This document shows, one piece after another, positions 49,601 to 57,731 of a stretch of DNA of 64,000 nucleotides; positions within the stretch are counted from its first letter, which is position 1, and each line of letters opens with the position of its first letter. The position numbers were made by a program, and so were the translations under genes. The notes beneath the pieces are model-generated. The model ran no database searches, had not been told where the DNA came from, and worked only from the letters and a program-made list of their open reading frames with translations. Source of the stretch: Halichoerus grypus (taxonomy: Eukaryota; Chordata; Mammalia; Carnivora; Phocidae); contig NC_135716.1 in NCBI RefSeq assembly GCF_964656455.1, positions 110,640,389 to 110,704,388 on the forward strand, given 5' to 3'.

Positions 49601-52600
49601 ATAAAAAGTGGACAGAGAAAGCAGAAGCAGCTCGAGTGACATCACTGAGCTACTGACCAACTCTGAAACTGCTCCATTTCTGAGCTCTGTTCTTATAAAT
49701 CTGCACGCTCTGTTACCTGAGCTGCCTGATAGACCTAGCATCTTTGATACTTTAATCTTGGTAATCTCTCACCATTCCTTCAAAATCTTCTTTGTAGGCT
49801 ACTCTCTTCTGCCCTCATCTTAAATGCCAGTGTGGCCTATTTTCATTATCCTGGGGTTAATAACTGTCTTTTTAAACTATTTTCCTCAATTTTCAATACT
49901 CGGTCACTAATTCAGCCTGTCTCTCCCACTTCTTTAAATCTCCTCTCAATTATTTAAAAAATGTTAGGAATTTTGCAATTTCATTTTCTTGATTAAACAG
50001 GAAGATACAGAACTAAGAAATGGGATCCTGCACATATTTCTACATATTCCACAAAAATTGTATTTGTCTGTCTCCCTCACTAGACTGCAGGCTCCACAAA
50101 AACAAGGACTATGTCACTATTCACTTTTTTTTCCCCACTGTTCACTTTTGTACCAGGACTCAGTACATGTCAAGGATACCTTCAATAAACATGAGTTGAG
50201 CTGAACTCATCTTTAAAGGTATTGTTAAAGACTTAAAGAAATCACTCCCACATTTTTTTTCAATGCTTCTTTCTTATGACCCCTCTAACTTTTGCTTAGT
50301 AACTGCCAACTGTTCTAAAGGCAAGTCAGCACATATTAACAGGAATAATTTGTGCCAACACAAGTTTTTAAAGGGACCAATGACTCACAAGTGTAGGAGT
50401 CTGTTATTATGTGTAAATGAAAACACACATATATACACACTCATTAGGTGACAGATACTAAGAATGCTAGTTAAGGTAATTTAAAATTTAATAAATGTAA
50501 ACACACTCCTAAAAGTCCTGTTAAAACCAATTAGAATGAAAATGAAAACGAAAATGAAAGGGACTATTAATATAACTAAGAATTCTCAAACAGCACTAGT
50601 GCCTAGAATCTTATATCAATGACATTTATATAGCAGGACTTTACTCTTAGAATATGTGATTTTAAGCTCTGATGTGATTTTAAAAAAAAGAAAAGGCCAA
50701 AAACACATATATACATGAGGTTTTTCTAATCTCAAACTTAAAAGTCCTTTTCCCAAACTAAATTAACACAAACTAAATTAATTTAACATGGAAAAATATC
50801 CTTTTGCATAATTTTCAAGGAATACAGTGTCCATAATAAAAATATGCAAGTAAAAGAGTAAAGAATAAGCTGCTTACTAACCTGAGAGTTCAGAAAGAAT
50901 ATATTTTTTTAAGATTTTATTTATGTATTAGAGAGAGAGAGCCTGTGAAGTAGGGAACGGCAGAGGGGGAGGGAGAGGGAGAAAGAATCTGAAGCAAATT
51001 CTGCACTCAGTGGGGAGCCCAACGCACCTGAGCTGAAACCAAGAGTCGGACACTCAACCAACTGAGCCACCCAGGTGCCCCCAGAAGGAATCTTAATCTT
51101 ATACTACAGAACATCTGGTAGAGAATTTTAAGGAAAGCAGACAATGTTCCATGTAGACATCTTGTTTTTCAAATGACTGCCAGAATATTTAAGAGAAAGC
51201 ACATTAGCAAGCACCCTTGAAGTCTGGGGTTTTTTTAAAGATTTTTTTATTTGAGAGAGAGAGAGAGAGTGGGGGAGGAGCATAGGGAGAGGGAGAGAAA
51301 TTCTCAAGCAGGGTCCCCGCTCAGCTCGATCCCAGGACCCTGAGGATCACAACTTGAGCTGAAATTTAGAGTCAGCCACTCAACCAACTGAGTCACCCAG
51401 GCGCCCCTACCCTTGGAAAGTTTTTATAGTAAATAATTATTATACTTTTATAATTTTACCTATAAATACTATCAAGTATTTTCTTTCCTACAATTTGAAT
51501 GGTCTATGACCAGGAGCCCAGTACTAGGAATATTTACATTATTACAGAATCAGTGAACTGGAAGAAACATTTCATATAATCTAGTCCACTGTCTTCATTT
51601 TTCATATGCTAAAGATGAAATCAAGAGAAATCAGAAAAGGCAGAACTAGAGTCTAGGTCCCCTCAGTCTCTATCAAATGGTCTTCTGAGATACATCACTA
51701 TTTTTTTTTAAAGATTTATTTATTTGACAGAGAGAGAGACAGCGAGAGAGGGAACACAAGCAGGGGAAGCGGGAGAGGGAGAAGCAGGCTTCCCGCCGAG
51801 CAGGGAGCCCGATGTGGGGCTCGATCCCAGGACCCTGGGATCATGACCCGAGCCGAAGGCAGATGCCTAACCGACTGAGCCACGCAGGCACTATTAATAC
51901 TCTCATTACCCCTACCCTCTATCAATATTTTATAGTAACTACTGCAAAAATCAAAAAGTATACTCCTAAACTTTTAGAGTTATCTGAAGATTACGGAGTT
52001 GGTACAAGTATAAAGCCATATAGGAAAAAAAAAAAAAAAAAATGACAAAATGATCTCATATTCTTTACACCAATGTCAAATATGAATAAATACATCGAGA
52101 AATATTAAACTCAAAAGATGTGAAGCATAGGAGAATTTGGGGCTAAACTAGTCTACAAAACTTTATAAGCATGAAAACACTATAACTCACGTTATCCATC
52201 TGTTTCCAGCACATGTCAAGGTACTGTTGAGCTTTCCGTCCCTCTTGAAGATGCTGAAGATCATAACCAAAAAACAAAAACAAACAAAAAATTAGATTTA
52301 AATACTAAAAGTCTAGAAACCCCAAAAAACCTTTATTTTTCAATTTTTTCAACGTACTAATTATATAACTTTATCAAGACTTAGAAAGAGACTATTAGTA
52401 AAGCAAAACTCTCTAAAACGCATTTAATAAGTATTATCTGAATACTTTAAGTATATCCTTTAAGACAGATATAATCTCTAGAAAAATACATGATTTGTCT
52501 TGAATAGGGGTTGACAAATGTCTTCTATAAAGGGTCAGATATAAATATCTTAAGTTTTGCAAGCCATGTGGTCTCGGTTACAAGTATTCAACTTTGCTGA

Positions 52601-54430
52601 TATAATACAAAAGCAGCCACAGGAAATACATAGTAAGTGTGGGTCTGTTTCAATAAAACTTTAATTACAGTCACTGAAATGTGAATTTCAAACAATTTTC
52701 ACATGCCATGAAATAGTCTGATTTTCAACTATCCAAAATATACAAACCATTCTTAGCTCATGGGAACTAAGAAAAACAGGCAGTAAGCTAGATTTGGCCC
52801 ATGGGCTGTAGGTTACCAAAATCTTGGTCTTAAATCCAAAAGGATCAAAAATTAGCAAGAGTAGCTTAAGATAATTTTAGCTAAAAGAAATTAAAATAGT
52901 AAATCAGTTTATACTGAACATTACTTTAAAAAGCAAAGTAATTATGTGAAAATATTTCATATACTATATAGCTGGATGAGAACAATAATTACCATTTTTC
53001 TTTCAGTTTTCAGATCATGAGCATATCTCATTAATTCACCATAAACTCTGTGCGCCATTTCTTCTGCTACTACTTCTCGCTGTCCTGCATAGTCATTTAA
53101 CTCGTTAAGGATGTTAAAAAAGGCTATACACGAGGTAAACCTGACAAAAACACATTAAAAAATGGTGAAATTTATGTATTTTTTCTTTACAAATATTCTC
53201 TGTGAGATATGGATTGAGCCTGACACTTGACAAATTTTAACATACTCAACCTAACTCTCCACTAGTAGCTCCAAATTAACTTTGTATGAAAAGAATACCG
53301 CATTTAACTCAAGTTGTATATGTTTGGATATCTTCAAGTAGTCTTAATTTATAAATAAAGGGATATATGGGGTCAAAAAATAGTAAGAATACTACCTGCA
53401 GGCTCTTTTGGCATACTGGAATCTCTTAAGTAGCCAATTGACTGGCCTGAGCTGGGGAATGAGCTTGGATTCCTAGGACTGGCAGCTGAACCTGTTGCAG
53501 AGATGATGTGCTTGCTCTCGAGGACAGAACCTGCCAATCATACCACTCAAATGCATTTCGATGGCTGATCTATAGAACAATTTTGCTATCAGCTCTGGAC
53601 ACAGCTGCTTGTATGCCTGCCCACATCCTGAATGGAAGTAAAGTGCCATTATGGTTGGCACCAAAGAGGGGTAAAACGGGCAATAAGGGTAAAAAAATGC
53701 ATGTGGAGGGAAGGAGAGAAACAAAGAGAATCGCTGTATTAACATGTATAGATCTACTCTAAATACACTGCCCGAACACTCTTTCAGTAGAAAGCAAGTA
53801 ACTCAGTACTCCATTAACACTAAACCTAAGAATCCTAAAACTAACAATTATATACAAAGTTGTTCTAAGGCTAGTCTCTTTGTTTCTGTATTTTAAAGCC
53901 ATCCACATATCCCTGCTTAAGATTACCAAAAAGCTCATAAGCAATTCCTAAACTTTTATTCAGAGCTCCAAGGTTACTGAAAACCTCATTCCTTTTTGAT
54001 ATCCCTTTAAACTAACCAGCCAAACTGTTTTAATACCTGTAAGAGTAAAAGCAAGAATCTAACAAGCTAACAACTACAAAATAAAGTAAGGAGAAAATAC
54101 CCTTTTCTTTTGAAGACTAAATCACTCAAGTAAATTTAGTCCCAGTCCACATTTTACTTGGAAACCCATACTTGCAACTATTTCAGAAAACTGAGCCCAC
54201 TGAAACATTCATTCTTATTAGAATAGTCCCTTATTCAAAAACCTGTGATTTTTTTAATTAAAACTCAAAAAAAAATCATTATAAAGAGCTAACAGCATAT
54301 TTATTTTACTAAATAACAAAAATATAAGTTTTTTTTTTTATTTCAATATGCAATAATAAACAGGTATATAATTTACCTTGGTTCTTCATCTTTGGAGGAA
54401 CGTTTGGGACAGTACTTCTTGACCAGATTT
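19170..54430 (-). CDS. FNBP1L: FNBP1L (Toca-1), 14 coding exons, N-terminus outside window
   Basis: FNBP1L is an F-BAR adaptor that binds curved phosphoinositide-rich membrane, recruits active Cdc42 through HR1 and N-WASP/dynamin through SH3, and so promotes branched actin assembly at endocytic and protrusion sites. Fourteen exons on the minus strand join in phase, with AG acceptors and GT donors throughout, to give 562 residues from [12 protein letters not shown] to ...[11 protein letters not shown]. Adding the 47 N-terminal residues expected from the family (not visible here) gives 609. Domain order is F-BAR (through exon 41034-41180), variable linker, HR1 (29837-29946 plus 27156-27288), acidic region, then SH3 (24666-24814 plus 22666-22844). 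I find no frameshift or internal stop, so the gene looks intact. The upstream exon(s) and promoter are beyond position 64000. The span given includes the inferred 3' UTR. Confidence 0.95.
19187..19192 (-). terminator. FNBP1L: candidate distal FNBP1L poly(A) signal
   Basis: TTTATT on the plus strand reads AATAAA on the minus strand. Just downstream in the transcript direction (about 19148-19170) is a GU-rich run (GGTGTATAGTGTG), as expected of a downstream element. Cleavage would be near 19170. Confidence 0.6.
22666..22844 (-). CDS. FNBP1L: FNBP1L terminal coding exon: SH3 and C-terminus
   Basis: Acceptor TCTCACTTAG. GA completes the split Gly, then [17 protein letters not shown], the SH3 Trp in [11 protein letters not shown], the YVPTSYIDV core, and a tail [11 protein letters not shown] before TAA at 22666-22668. 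An AAG|GTGCAG hexamer inside the Lys-Gly-Ala codons could act as an alternative donor. I recall a human form ending KNSKGS, so both C-termini may exist. The TYI end fits a class I PDZ-ligand pattern (S/T-x-hydrophobic). Confidence 0.93.
22980..23125 (-). repeat. probable MIR fragment
   Basis: ACTTTCACATACATTATGTC followed by AATAACCCTGGGAAACTGGC and CATGTAACAGATGAAG resembles the MIR 3' half. Orientation is not certain. It lies in the last FNBP1L intron. Confidence 0.4.
23555..23730 (-). mobile_element. Can-SINE, left arm of an inverted pair
   Basis: Poly-T start and GCCACCCAGGCATCCC end. A perfect 14-bp duplication TTTACTCAACTTTA lies at 23541 and 23731. It is slightly shortened in the head region. 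Confidence 0.94.
23760..23956 (+). mobile_element. Can-SINE, right arm of an inverted pair
   Basis: Complete copy. Flanks AAAACCAATACAATGG / AAAACTAATACAATGG form a 16-bp duplication with one mismatch. Head-to-head with the copy at 23555-23730, 29 bp apart. Confidence 0.94.
24666..24814 (-). CDS. FNBP1L: FNBP1L coding exon: acidic linker and start of SH3
   Basis: A 149-nt exon (T completing Ser, then [15 protein letters not shown] to CKAIYPFD and G of a split Gly). The acceptor is TTTTATAG and the donor GTGTGA. The segment [14 protein letters not shown] is strongly acidic, and [12 protein letters not shown] is the first SH3 strand with its ALYDY-like motif. Confidence 0.95.
25095..25625 (+). 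repeat. probable ancient LTR-like repeat
   Basis: GTGGAAGGCAGAACTGTGAG, then AAGCCAATAAAATCCCTTCT and GACTCCTAATAAAG resemble the 3' part of an old mammalian repeat with its own poly(A) signal. Class is uncertain. It is in the FNBP1L intron between exons 24814 and 26688. Confidence 0.4.
25950..26165 (+). repeat. MIR SINE fragment
   Basis: Motifs in MIR order: ATTATTTCATTTATTACTAA, CCTGTATGATAGGTATTTTA, AAGAAACTGAGACTCAGA, then AAGTAGTAAACCAAGATTTG. Diverged and ancient. Confidence 0.65.
26688..26782 (-). CDS. FNBP1L: FNBP1L coding exon: [17 protein letters not shown]
   Basis: A 95-nt exon (31 codons ending ...HLVTQGRE plus AG of a split Ser codon). The acceptor is TTCCTAAG and the donor GTCACT is weaker than its neighbours. 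It encodes the end of HR1 and a basic Gly/Arg-rich linker. Confidence 0.93.
27156..27288 (-). CDS. FNBP1L: FNBP1L coding exon: HR1, second half
   Basis: A 133-nt exon. The first A completes the split Lys codon, then 44 codons ([18 protein letters not shown] to RMEIHKNE). The acceptor is CATTTCCAG and the donor GTATAT. The MGDP turn and second helix are typical of the Toca/CIP4 HR1 domain. Confidence 0.95.
27555..27640. repeat. TA/TG dinucleotide repeat
   Basis: Imperfect alternating TATATA / TGTGTG run in an FNBP1L intron. It produces a spurious open frame rich in Tyr and Cys. Confidence 0.8.
27641..28488. other. FNBP1L intron, mostly unannotated
   Basis: Pyrimidine-rich on the plus strand. 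A short TTTTATTGAGATATAATTGA near 28110 is typical of antisense L1 3' sequence. No exon seen. Confidence 0.4.
28489..28681 (+). mobile_element. Can-SINE, older subfamily
   Basis: Head GGGCACCTGTGTGGCTCAGT, body GATTTCTCTCTCCCTCTCCT. A perfect 17-bp duplication AAAACAAGGTTATAATC lies at 28472 and 28682. Confidence 0.94.
28890..28990 (+). mobile_element. L1 3' end fragment
   Basis: CATCTGAAACTAAAGTGACA and TGTGTGTCAACTATACTTCA match the common L1 3' UTR end. A very short remnant. Confidence 0.55.
29188..29371 (+). mobile_element. Can-SINE
   Basis: Head GGGCGCCTGGGTGGTTCAGT and an A-rich tail. The flanking A-rich AATTG repeats suggest a short duplication. Last SINE before a long SINE-free stretch. 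Confidence 0.9.
29837..29946 (-). CDS. FNBP1L: FNBP1L coding exon: start of HR1
   Basis: A 110-nt exon (36 codons from [16 protein letters not shown] to ELQKESDQ, plus AA of a split Lys codon). The acceptor is CCCTTTTCAG and the donor GTATTT. It carries the first helix of the HR1 (REM-like) domain that binds GTP-Cdc42. Confidence 0.95.
29947..32453 (-). other. FNBP1L: FNBP1L intron downstream of the microexon
   Basis: AT-rich intron with no SINE or L1 that I recognise. It contains the alternating CA/CG tract at 31911-31942, about 510 nt downstream of the microexon donor. Confidence 0.5.
31885..31943. repeat. CA repeat with alternating purine-pyrimidine CG-rich core
   Basis: Imperfect (CA)n. 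Bases 31911-31942 alternate pyrimidine and purine without a break and include GCGCGCACGTGCGCAC. In the FNBP1L transcript this reads as UG repeats. Confidence 0.9.
32454..32468 (-). CDS. FNBP1L: FNBP1L 15-nt microexon encoding WSVKM
   Basis: On the minus strand, AACTATTCAG is followed by five codons TGG TCG GTG AAG ATG and then the donor GTAAGC. The peptide WSVKM is what the family shows between KRG and GPALEDF, and both junctions are in phase 0. The upstream intron end is pyrimidine-rich. It lies 2.5 kb from the next exon and 4.6 kb from the previous one and is too short for gene finders. Confidence 0.9.
33371..33426. repeat. CA/TG repeat, alternating purine-pyrimidine
   Basis: Two alternating runs (33371-33394 and 33397-33426) with near-palindromic CACGTGTGCACACATGTGCA. 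It lies about 0.9 kb upstream of the microexon in the direction of FNBP1L transcription. Confidence 0.85.
35980..36095. repeat. GA-rich minisatellite, 41-bp period
   Basis: GGCTAGACAGAGAAGGAAAG starts at 35980 and again near 36021 (spacing about 41 bp), followed by a purine-rich GAAGG/GGAGG tail. It reads as a polypyrimidine run in the FNBP1L transcript. Confidence 0.75.
37111..37269 (-). CDS. FNBP1L: FNBP1L linker cassette exon
   Basis: A 159-nt exon (53 codons, [15 protein letters not shown] to [12 protein letters not shown]), with acceptor CCATATTAG and donor GTAAGT. It is rich in Pro, Ser and Thr and carries an S/T-P cluster (SPPLTP), so it is likely a flexible, phosphorylatable linker. 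Both ends are in phase 0. With the following 15-nt exon it makes 174 nt (58 codons) that can be skipped without a frameshift. I recall human isoforms of 605 and 547 residues, a difference of exactly 58. Confidence 0.92.
38668..38871 (-). CDS. FNBP1L: FNBP1L coding exon: linker, [16 protein letters not shown]
   Basis: A 204-nt exon (68 codons, DSQMVVDSF to WLFGKKPK). The acceptor is TATGTGTAG and the donor GTAAAA. It links the F-BAR domain to the variable linker and ends in a basic KKPK. Both ends are in phase 0, so KPK can be joined to either the next cassette or GPALEDF. Confidence 0.95.
38872..39865 (-). other. FNBP1L: FNBP1L intron, unannotated part
   Basis: No exon. The stretch 39490-39760 is pyrimidine-rich and may be an old repeat, family not recognised. 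Confidence 0.35.
39871..40070 (-). mobile_element. Can-SINE, minus orientation, older
   Basis: TTTAAAGATTTATTAATTTA start and GAGCCACCCAGGCACCCC end. Flanked by imperfect CCAAAAGTCCTTTTATTTTT / CCAAAAATCCTTTTATTTTT. Confidence 0.9.
40677..40873 (+). mobile_element. Can-SINE
   Basis: Complete head, body and AAATAAATAAATAAAATCTTT tail. Flanked by AAAGCCCAAACGAA / AAAGCCCAAAGGAA (one mismatch). Young-looking. Confidence 0.94.
41034..41180 (-). CDS. FNBP1L: FNBP1L coding exon: end of F-BAR
   Basis: A 147-nt exon (49 codons, [17 protein letters not shown] to AAKSVDERR). The acceptor is CTGATTATTAG and the donor GTAAGT. It completes the F-BAR domain at about predicted residue 262. Both ends are in phase 0. 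Confidence 0.95.
41181..42974 (-). other. FNBP1L: FNBP1L intron
   Basis: No exon or repeat recognised except a C-run near 41537. The part 41880-42260 is richer in GC but shows no coding features. Confidence 0.4.
42975..43103 (-). CDS. FNBP1L: FNBP1L coding exon: [22 protein letters not shown] segment
   Basis: A 129-nt exon (43 codons, AKQQLNLR to VVIPQIYK). The acceptor is TTTGTCTCTAG and the donor GTAAAG. Both ends are in phase 0. Confidence 0.95.
43104..46608 (-). other. FNBP1L: FNBP1L intron
   Basis: AT-rich. A degraded L1 3' fragment (TGTGGTAAAATACACAATAC, then AAGTGTACAGTTCAGGAGTG) lies near 44435-44550. Otherwise nothing recognised. Confidence 0.45.
46609..46713 (-). CDS. FNBP1L: FNBP1L coding exon: [21 protein letters not shown] segment
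   Basis: A 105-nt exon (35 codons, SKKKFERE to TKADVEK). The acceptor is TTTAAACAG and the donor GTAAGA. It is highly charged and helical, as expected for the long F-BAR coiled coil. Both ends are in phase 0. Confidence 0.95.
46714..50060 (-). other. FNBP1L: FNBP1L intron with possible old LINE sequence
   Basis: A GT-rich stretch lies at 47010-47090. Around 47660-48430 the order of motifs (TTGGCTGGGTATGATGCTGT, then CTTCTGGCTTCCTGATCCC) resembles a strongly diverged antisense L1/HAL1 ORF1 region. No exon. The longest open frame (49256-49741, minus) has no family features. Confidence 0.4.
50060..50210 (+). repeat. L2 LINE 3' end
   Basis: CTGTCTCCCTCACTAGACTG, then CTCCACAAAAACAAGGACTA and CCTTCAATAAACATGAGTTG follow the L2 3' end consensus order. 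Confidence 0.6.
50903..51080 (-). mobile_element. Can-SINE, minus orientation
   Basis: TTTTTTTAAGATTTTATTTA start and GAGCCACCCAGGTGCCCC end. Short flanks CAGAAAGAAT / CAGAAGGAAT. Diverged. Confidence 0.88.
51233..51407 (-). mobile_element. Can-SINE, minus orientation
   Basis: TTTTTTAAAGATTTTTTTAT start, GAGTCACCCAGGCGCCCC end. ACCCTTG flanks both sides. Second of three minus copies within 1 kb. Confidence 0.9.
51700..51888 (-). mobile_element. Can-SINE, minus orientation
   Basis: Complete, from poly-T to GAGCCACGCAGGCA. The short flank CACTATT is duplicated. Third of three minus copies within 1 kb, about 300 bp downstream of the exon at 52191 in the transcript direction. Confidence 0.92.
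52191..52253 (-). CDS. FNBP1L: FNBP1L coding exon: [22 protein letters not shown] segment
   Basis: A 63-nt exon (21 codons, [10 protein letters not shown] to KQMDN) with acceptor GATCTTCAG and donor GTGAGT. Both ends are in phase 0. It is part of the F-BAR coiled helices. Confidence 0.95.
52507..52820 (-). mobile_element. ancient DNA-transposon fossil (hAT-like, non-autonomous)
   Basis: Begins AGGGGTTGACAAATGTCTTC, has GGGTCAGATATAAATATCTT and GCAAGCCATGTGGTCTCGGT inside, and ends near TTGGCCCATGGGCTGTAGGT. This is the reverse complement of a common mammalian repeat whose consensus begins with a GGCAAACT/GGCCCGCGGGCC-like end. The family name is not certain. Confidence 0.55.
52993..53140 (-). 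CDS. FNBP1L: FNBP1L coding exon: [21 protein letters not shown] segment
   Basis: Acceptor TTTTTGTCAG. The first G completes the split Arg codon, followed by 49 codons ending ...[10 protein letters not shown] and donor GTAATT. It encodes an F-BAR core helix. Length is 148 nt, with phase agreeing on both sides. Confidence 0.95.
53141..54376 (-). other. FNBP1L: FNBP1L intron
   Basis: No exon seen. The stretch 53400-53760 is less AT-rich and has open frames on both strands, but no splice context or family resemblance. Confidence 0.4.
54377..54430 (-). CDS. FNBP1L: FNBP1L coding exon: [16 protein letters not shown] segment
   Basis: Minus-strand acceptor CTTCCTCTAG, then A completing a codon, 17 codons ([17 protein letters not shown]) and AG of a split Arg codon before donor GTAAAT. 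It is 54 nt long. This is the most 5' exon visible. By family length it should follow about 47 residues encoded beyond the window. Confidence 0.93.
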
Positions 54431-55024
54431 CTAGAGGAAGAAAACAAGTTTTTTAATGTATAAAAAATACTACTGTTGAAACATATTCTAAAAGTTGCCA
54501 ATTTCATGATATCAAGAATTTAATGACATTAAACAGGACAGCAACATAATCCTCTACTACCATTAACATCATATGATCCTTACATTTTGTTCTTGAAATA
54601 CTGATACCTGTAAAAAGAAATGTTATTTTTGTGTGTGTATGAGTGTAATCATAATAATTTGGATAATTATGCTATCAAACAAGAGAGGTAAGAAGAAACA
54701 AAGTACAAAGAATAGAAGAAACAAATTTCAGTATATGAAACTGAGTGACAGCAAAAAGATGTATTTCAAAGAAATATCATCACTATTTTGTTTTGCAAAT
54801 CAGGAATTTTAACATGAACTAAGTAAGGTAACATGTAACAAGATACTGACTCACTAACAGGATAAAAGAACAGTATCCTCCATAACTCTGCTTTTATATG
54901 ACCCTTAACATTCTCTTTTTTAGGCAAATTAATTATATTTATACTTGTAACTTTCTTTGCCTGCATCTGTGTTCATTCTACACAGTCTCAGCCTAAAATG
55001 CTACCTCATCTCACCTTTGCAAAC

Positions 55025-55250
55025 TCAGAGGAGACTACAACATGGATTCTGAAGTCAGACTGGACTACCTGGGTTTGAATCCTGTTTTGTGTGACATCTA
55101 TGTGTCCTTGGGTAATTTACTTGCCTAGTTTCCTATCAATGGCGATAACAGTACCTACACCCTACAGGGTAATGAAAATTAAAGTGGACAATATTTGTAA
55201 AGCATTTACCAGTGCTTTGTACAGTATGGTCAATGGACAAGTAAAGGTCC
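55025..55250 (+). repeat. MIR SINE
   Basis: Ordered MIR core motifs: CAGACTGGACTACCTGGGTT, TGTGTCCTTGGGTAATTTAC, CTACAGGGTAATGAAAATTA, then TTTGTAAAGCATTTACCAGT. Good length for an ancient copy. Confidence 0.75.
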
Positions 55251-55584
55251 ACAGACTCTTTGTTGCCAATCCACAAAAAGCTAAGTACAGAACTTGAGAG
55301 TAATTTTGTCTGTTGAATCTAATAATAAAAAAATTGGTGCCTATATTTTATGTCTCCTTTTATGTCATTTTCCTAGCTAAAATTTTACTGTATTTTACAA
55401 AAGCATTAATACACAATGGGTTGGAAATTTAAAAAGAAACTAGTCCATCAACACAAATAATGAGATACACTGTTTTAACCTGTAGGCATTTATAAAATAA
55501 ATGGCCCTATGGTCTTTCAAATAAATATTTCAAAAGAATCACTGTCTTAATTATTCTCAAATCATCATTGATTCATTCCATTCA

Positions 55585-55800
55585 ATTCAGCTTATTCATT
55601 CTATAATTACCTACTATATGCTAGGCACTGGGCAAGCTACTGGGAACATTAGAAATGAGAGAGTACCCATGCTCAAGAGATTTATACTCTACTGAAAGGA
55701 GATAAGCATATACCAATAATTACAATATTACAATTACATAATAAATGCTATGATAAAAGTATACAAAGGGTGCTATGACAGACAAGAGAAGGAGGTCTTA
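55585..55800 (+). repeat. old interspersed repeat
   Basis: ACCTACTATATGCTAGGCAC, CTCAAGAGATTTATACTCTA and later GATAAAAGTATACAAAGGGT follow a common ancient mammalian repeat pattern. I cannot assign the family with certainty. Confidence 0.45.
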
Positions 55801-55884
55801 ACACCCTGAACAATGGGGGAAAAGAACAGGCAAGACACTGAGAAGGGTTAATATTTACCGAATTAATCAAAAAAACTCATAGTC

Positions 55885-56053
55885 GGGGCACCTGGGTGGT
55901 TCAGTCGGTAAAGCATCCAACTCTTGATTTCGGCTCAGGTCATGATCTCAGGGTCATGAGACTGAGCCCCAAGTCAGGCTCTACGCTCAACAGAGTCGGC
56001 TTGAGATTCTTGCTCTCCCTCTCCTTCTGCCCCTCCCCCTGCTTGCTCTAAAA

Positions 56054-56088
<35 letters not shown>

Positions 56089-56105
56089 AATCTCTTTAAA
56101 AAAAA
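55885..56105 (+). mobile_element. Can-SINE with expanded tail
   Basis: Head GGGGCACCTGGGTGGTTCAG, an older-subfamily body and a long (AAAT)n tail (about 56050-56090). Flanks AACTCATAGTC / CCTCACAGTC. Confidence 0.92.
56052..56090. repeat. AAAT tetranucleotide microsatellite
   Basis: About nine AAAT units grown from the SINE tail. Likely polymorphic. Confidence 0.9.
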
Positions 56106-57731
56106 AAAAACCTCACAGTCATCATTGGTTGTAAAGTAAGGTACAGAATCAAAGCCTTAGGCCTTACATATATATACCTGTTTACTGAAAGTTTTACTAG
56201 AAAGGAGGGGAAGATGGAGAAGAAAGATCCTGAGCTTCTCTCTTCCCACAACACTCAAGGCTATAACTATATACAGTGCAACTCACTCTGGGAATGACCT
56301 CAAGACTAGCAGAACACCTATTCTACAACTAAAGATATACAGAAAAAGCCATGTCAAAAAGGATATTAGGGGCAGATACACAGTCAGGAATCAAAACCCC
56401 ATCATGGCAACCCACAAGCGGTAGAGATATCACAGGTGCAGAAGTCCTCCCTGAGGAGCAAATGGATGAAGCCCCACATAAAATACCCTCCCACTCTGGG
56501 GATCTGCATAGGAAAACAAGACCCTGTAACATCTGGCCTTGGAAATCAGCAGGACTTAACTATGGGAGAGCGAGAAGTCTATAGGAAACCAAGACTCTTC
56601 AAAGAGTCTGTATCACTGGGAGATACAGCACAGAGACAGAAGTTTAAAAAGTGCCCGGGCCACACGTAAAGGATTTCATTTACTGACTAATTTTAGGATG
56701 TGTGCACAGGGGCAGGGATTCATAGGAACTTTCTCCAGGAATGGAAGTGCTGGCGGGTACCATTTTTCTTGCACTCCTTCAGCCTACTTGGTCCTAAGCT
56801 GGCAGGCACCAGTTTTGAAACTCTCCATCTACTTTGGTAGCTGTGCTCACCCAGCCCTGTGTTCCCTTGCAGACCTACCACATTCAACCTAACTGCTCTG
56901 GCAGGTAGCCCTCCAAAGCAGTTCCCACTCACCACACCTGGCAGGCAGCCTCAGTTAGAACCAGCATCCCCCAAAGCAACTACCACCTCACCACACCCAG
57001 TGGGCAACCCTAGCCAGAAGAGTACCTCTCCAAAGCAACTCCTGTCCTGGGAAGGGTTTGGAGCCCAGCCACCCAGCCTTCCACCCCTCAGCATGCCTGC
57101 CACAGTCACAGCTGGGCCTGGCAGCCAGCTACAGCAGGAGCTAACCCTGCCTACCAGGACACTCACAGCAGGCCAGCGAGGCCAACCAGGCCTCTCAGCC
57201 AGCAGTGCTGCGGCCCAGTCACAACAGGAGGCTGCACAAAACCCACACGGGGAATATTCCTGGAGTGCATGGTGCTGGTGAGCAGGGGGAACGGGCACTA
57301 CTGTGTCCCACAGAACACTTTCTACTTCAGACCACTGCTTTCAAGACCAGGAGCCATAGCTGACATACCTCAACATATGGAAACAAACACAGAGAGACAG
57401 ACAAAAACAAGGAAATAGAGGAATATGATCCAAATGAAAGAACAACACAAAATCTCAGAAAAAGGACTAAATGGAACAGAAATAGGCAATCTACTGGATA
57501 AAGAATTCAAAATAATGGTCATAAAGAAGCTCACCAGACTTGAGAGAAGAGTAGATGAACTCAGAATCTGAACAGTTAGAAAATATAAAAAAAAGAACCA
57601 ATCAGAGTTGAAAAATACAAAAAATGAAATGAAAAATACATTAGAGGAATCAGAAGAATAAATCAGCAATCCAGAAGACAGAATAGTGGAAATCAAGCTG
57701 AAAACAAAAAGAATTTTTAAAAGAATAGATT

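Noticed and set aside
49256..49741. 161-residue minus-strand open frame inside an FNBP1L intron
   Set aside because: Its composition looks ordinary for intron sequence, it has no recognisable domain, and it does not fit the splice phases of FNBP1L.
53473..53762. Overlapping open frames of 90 and 84 residues on opposite strands
   Set aside because: No family resemblance and no splice sites consistent with FNBP1L; chance in a less AT-rich stretch.
56859..57281. 140-residue open frame (and an overlapping 115-residue minus frame)
   Set aside because: Same explanation: the L1 5' UTR is GC-rich and stop-poor, so open frames arise on both strands.
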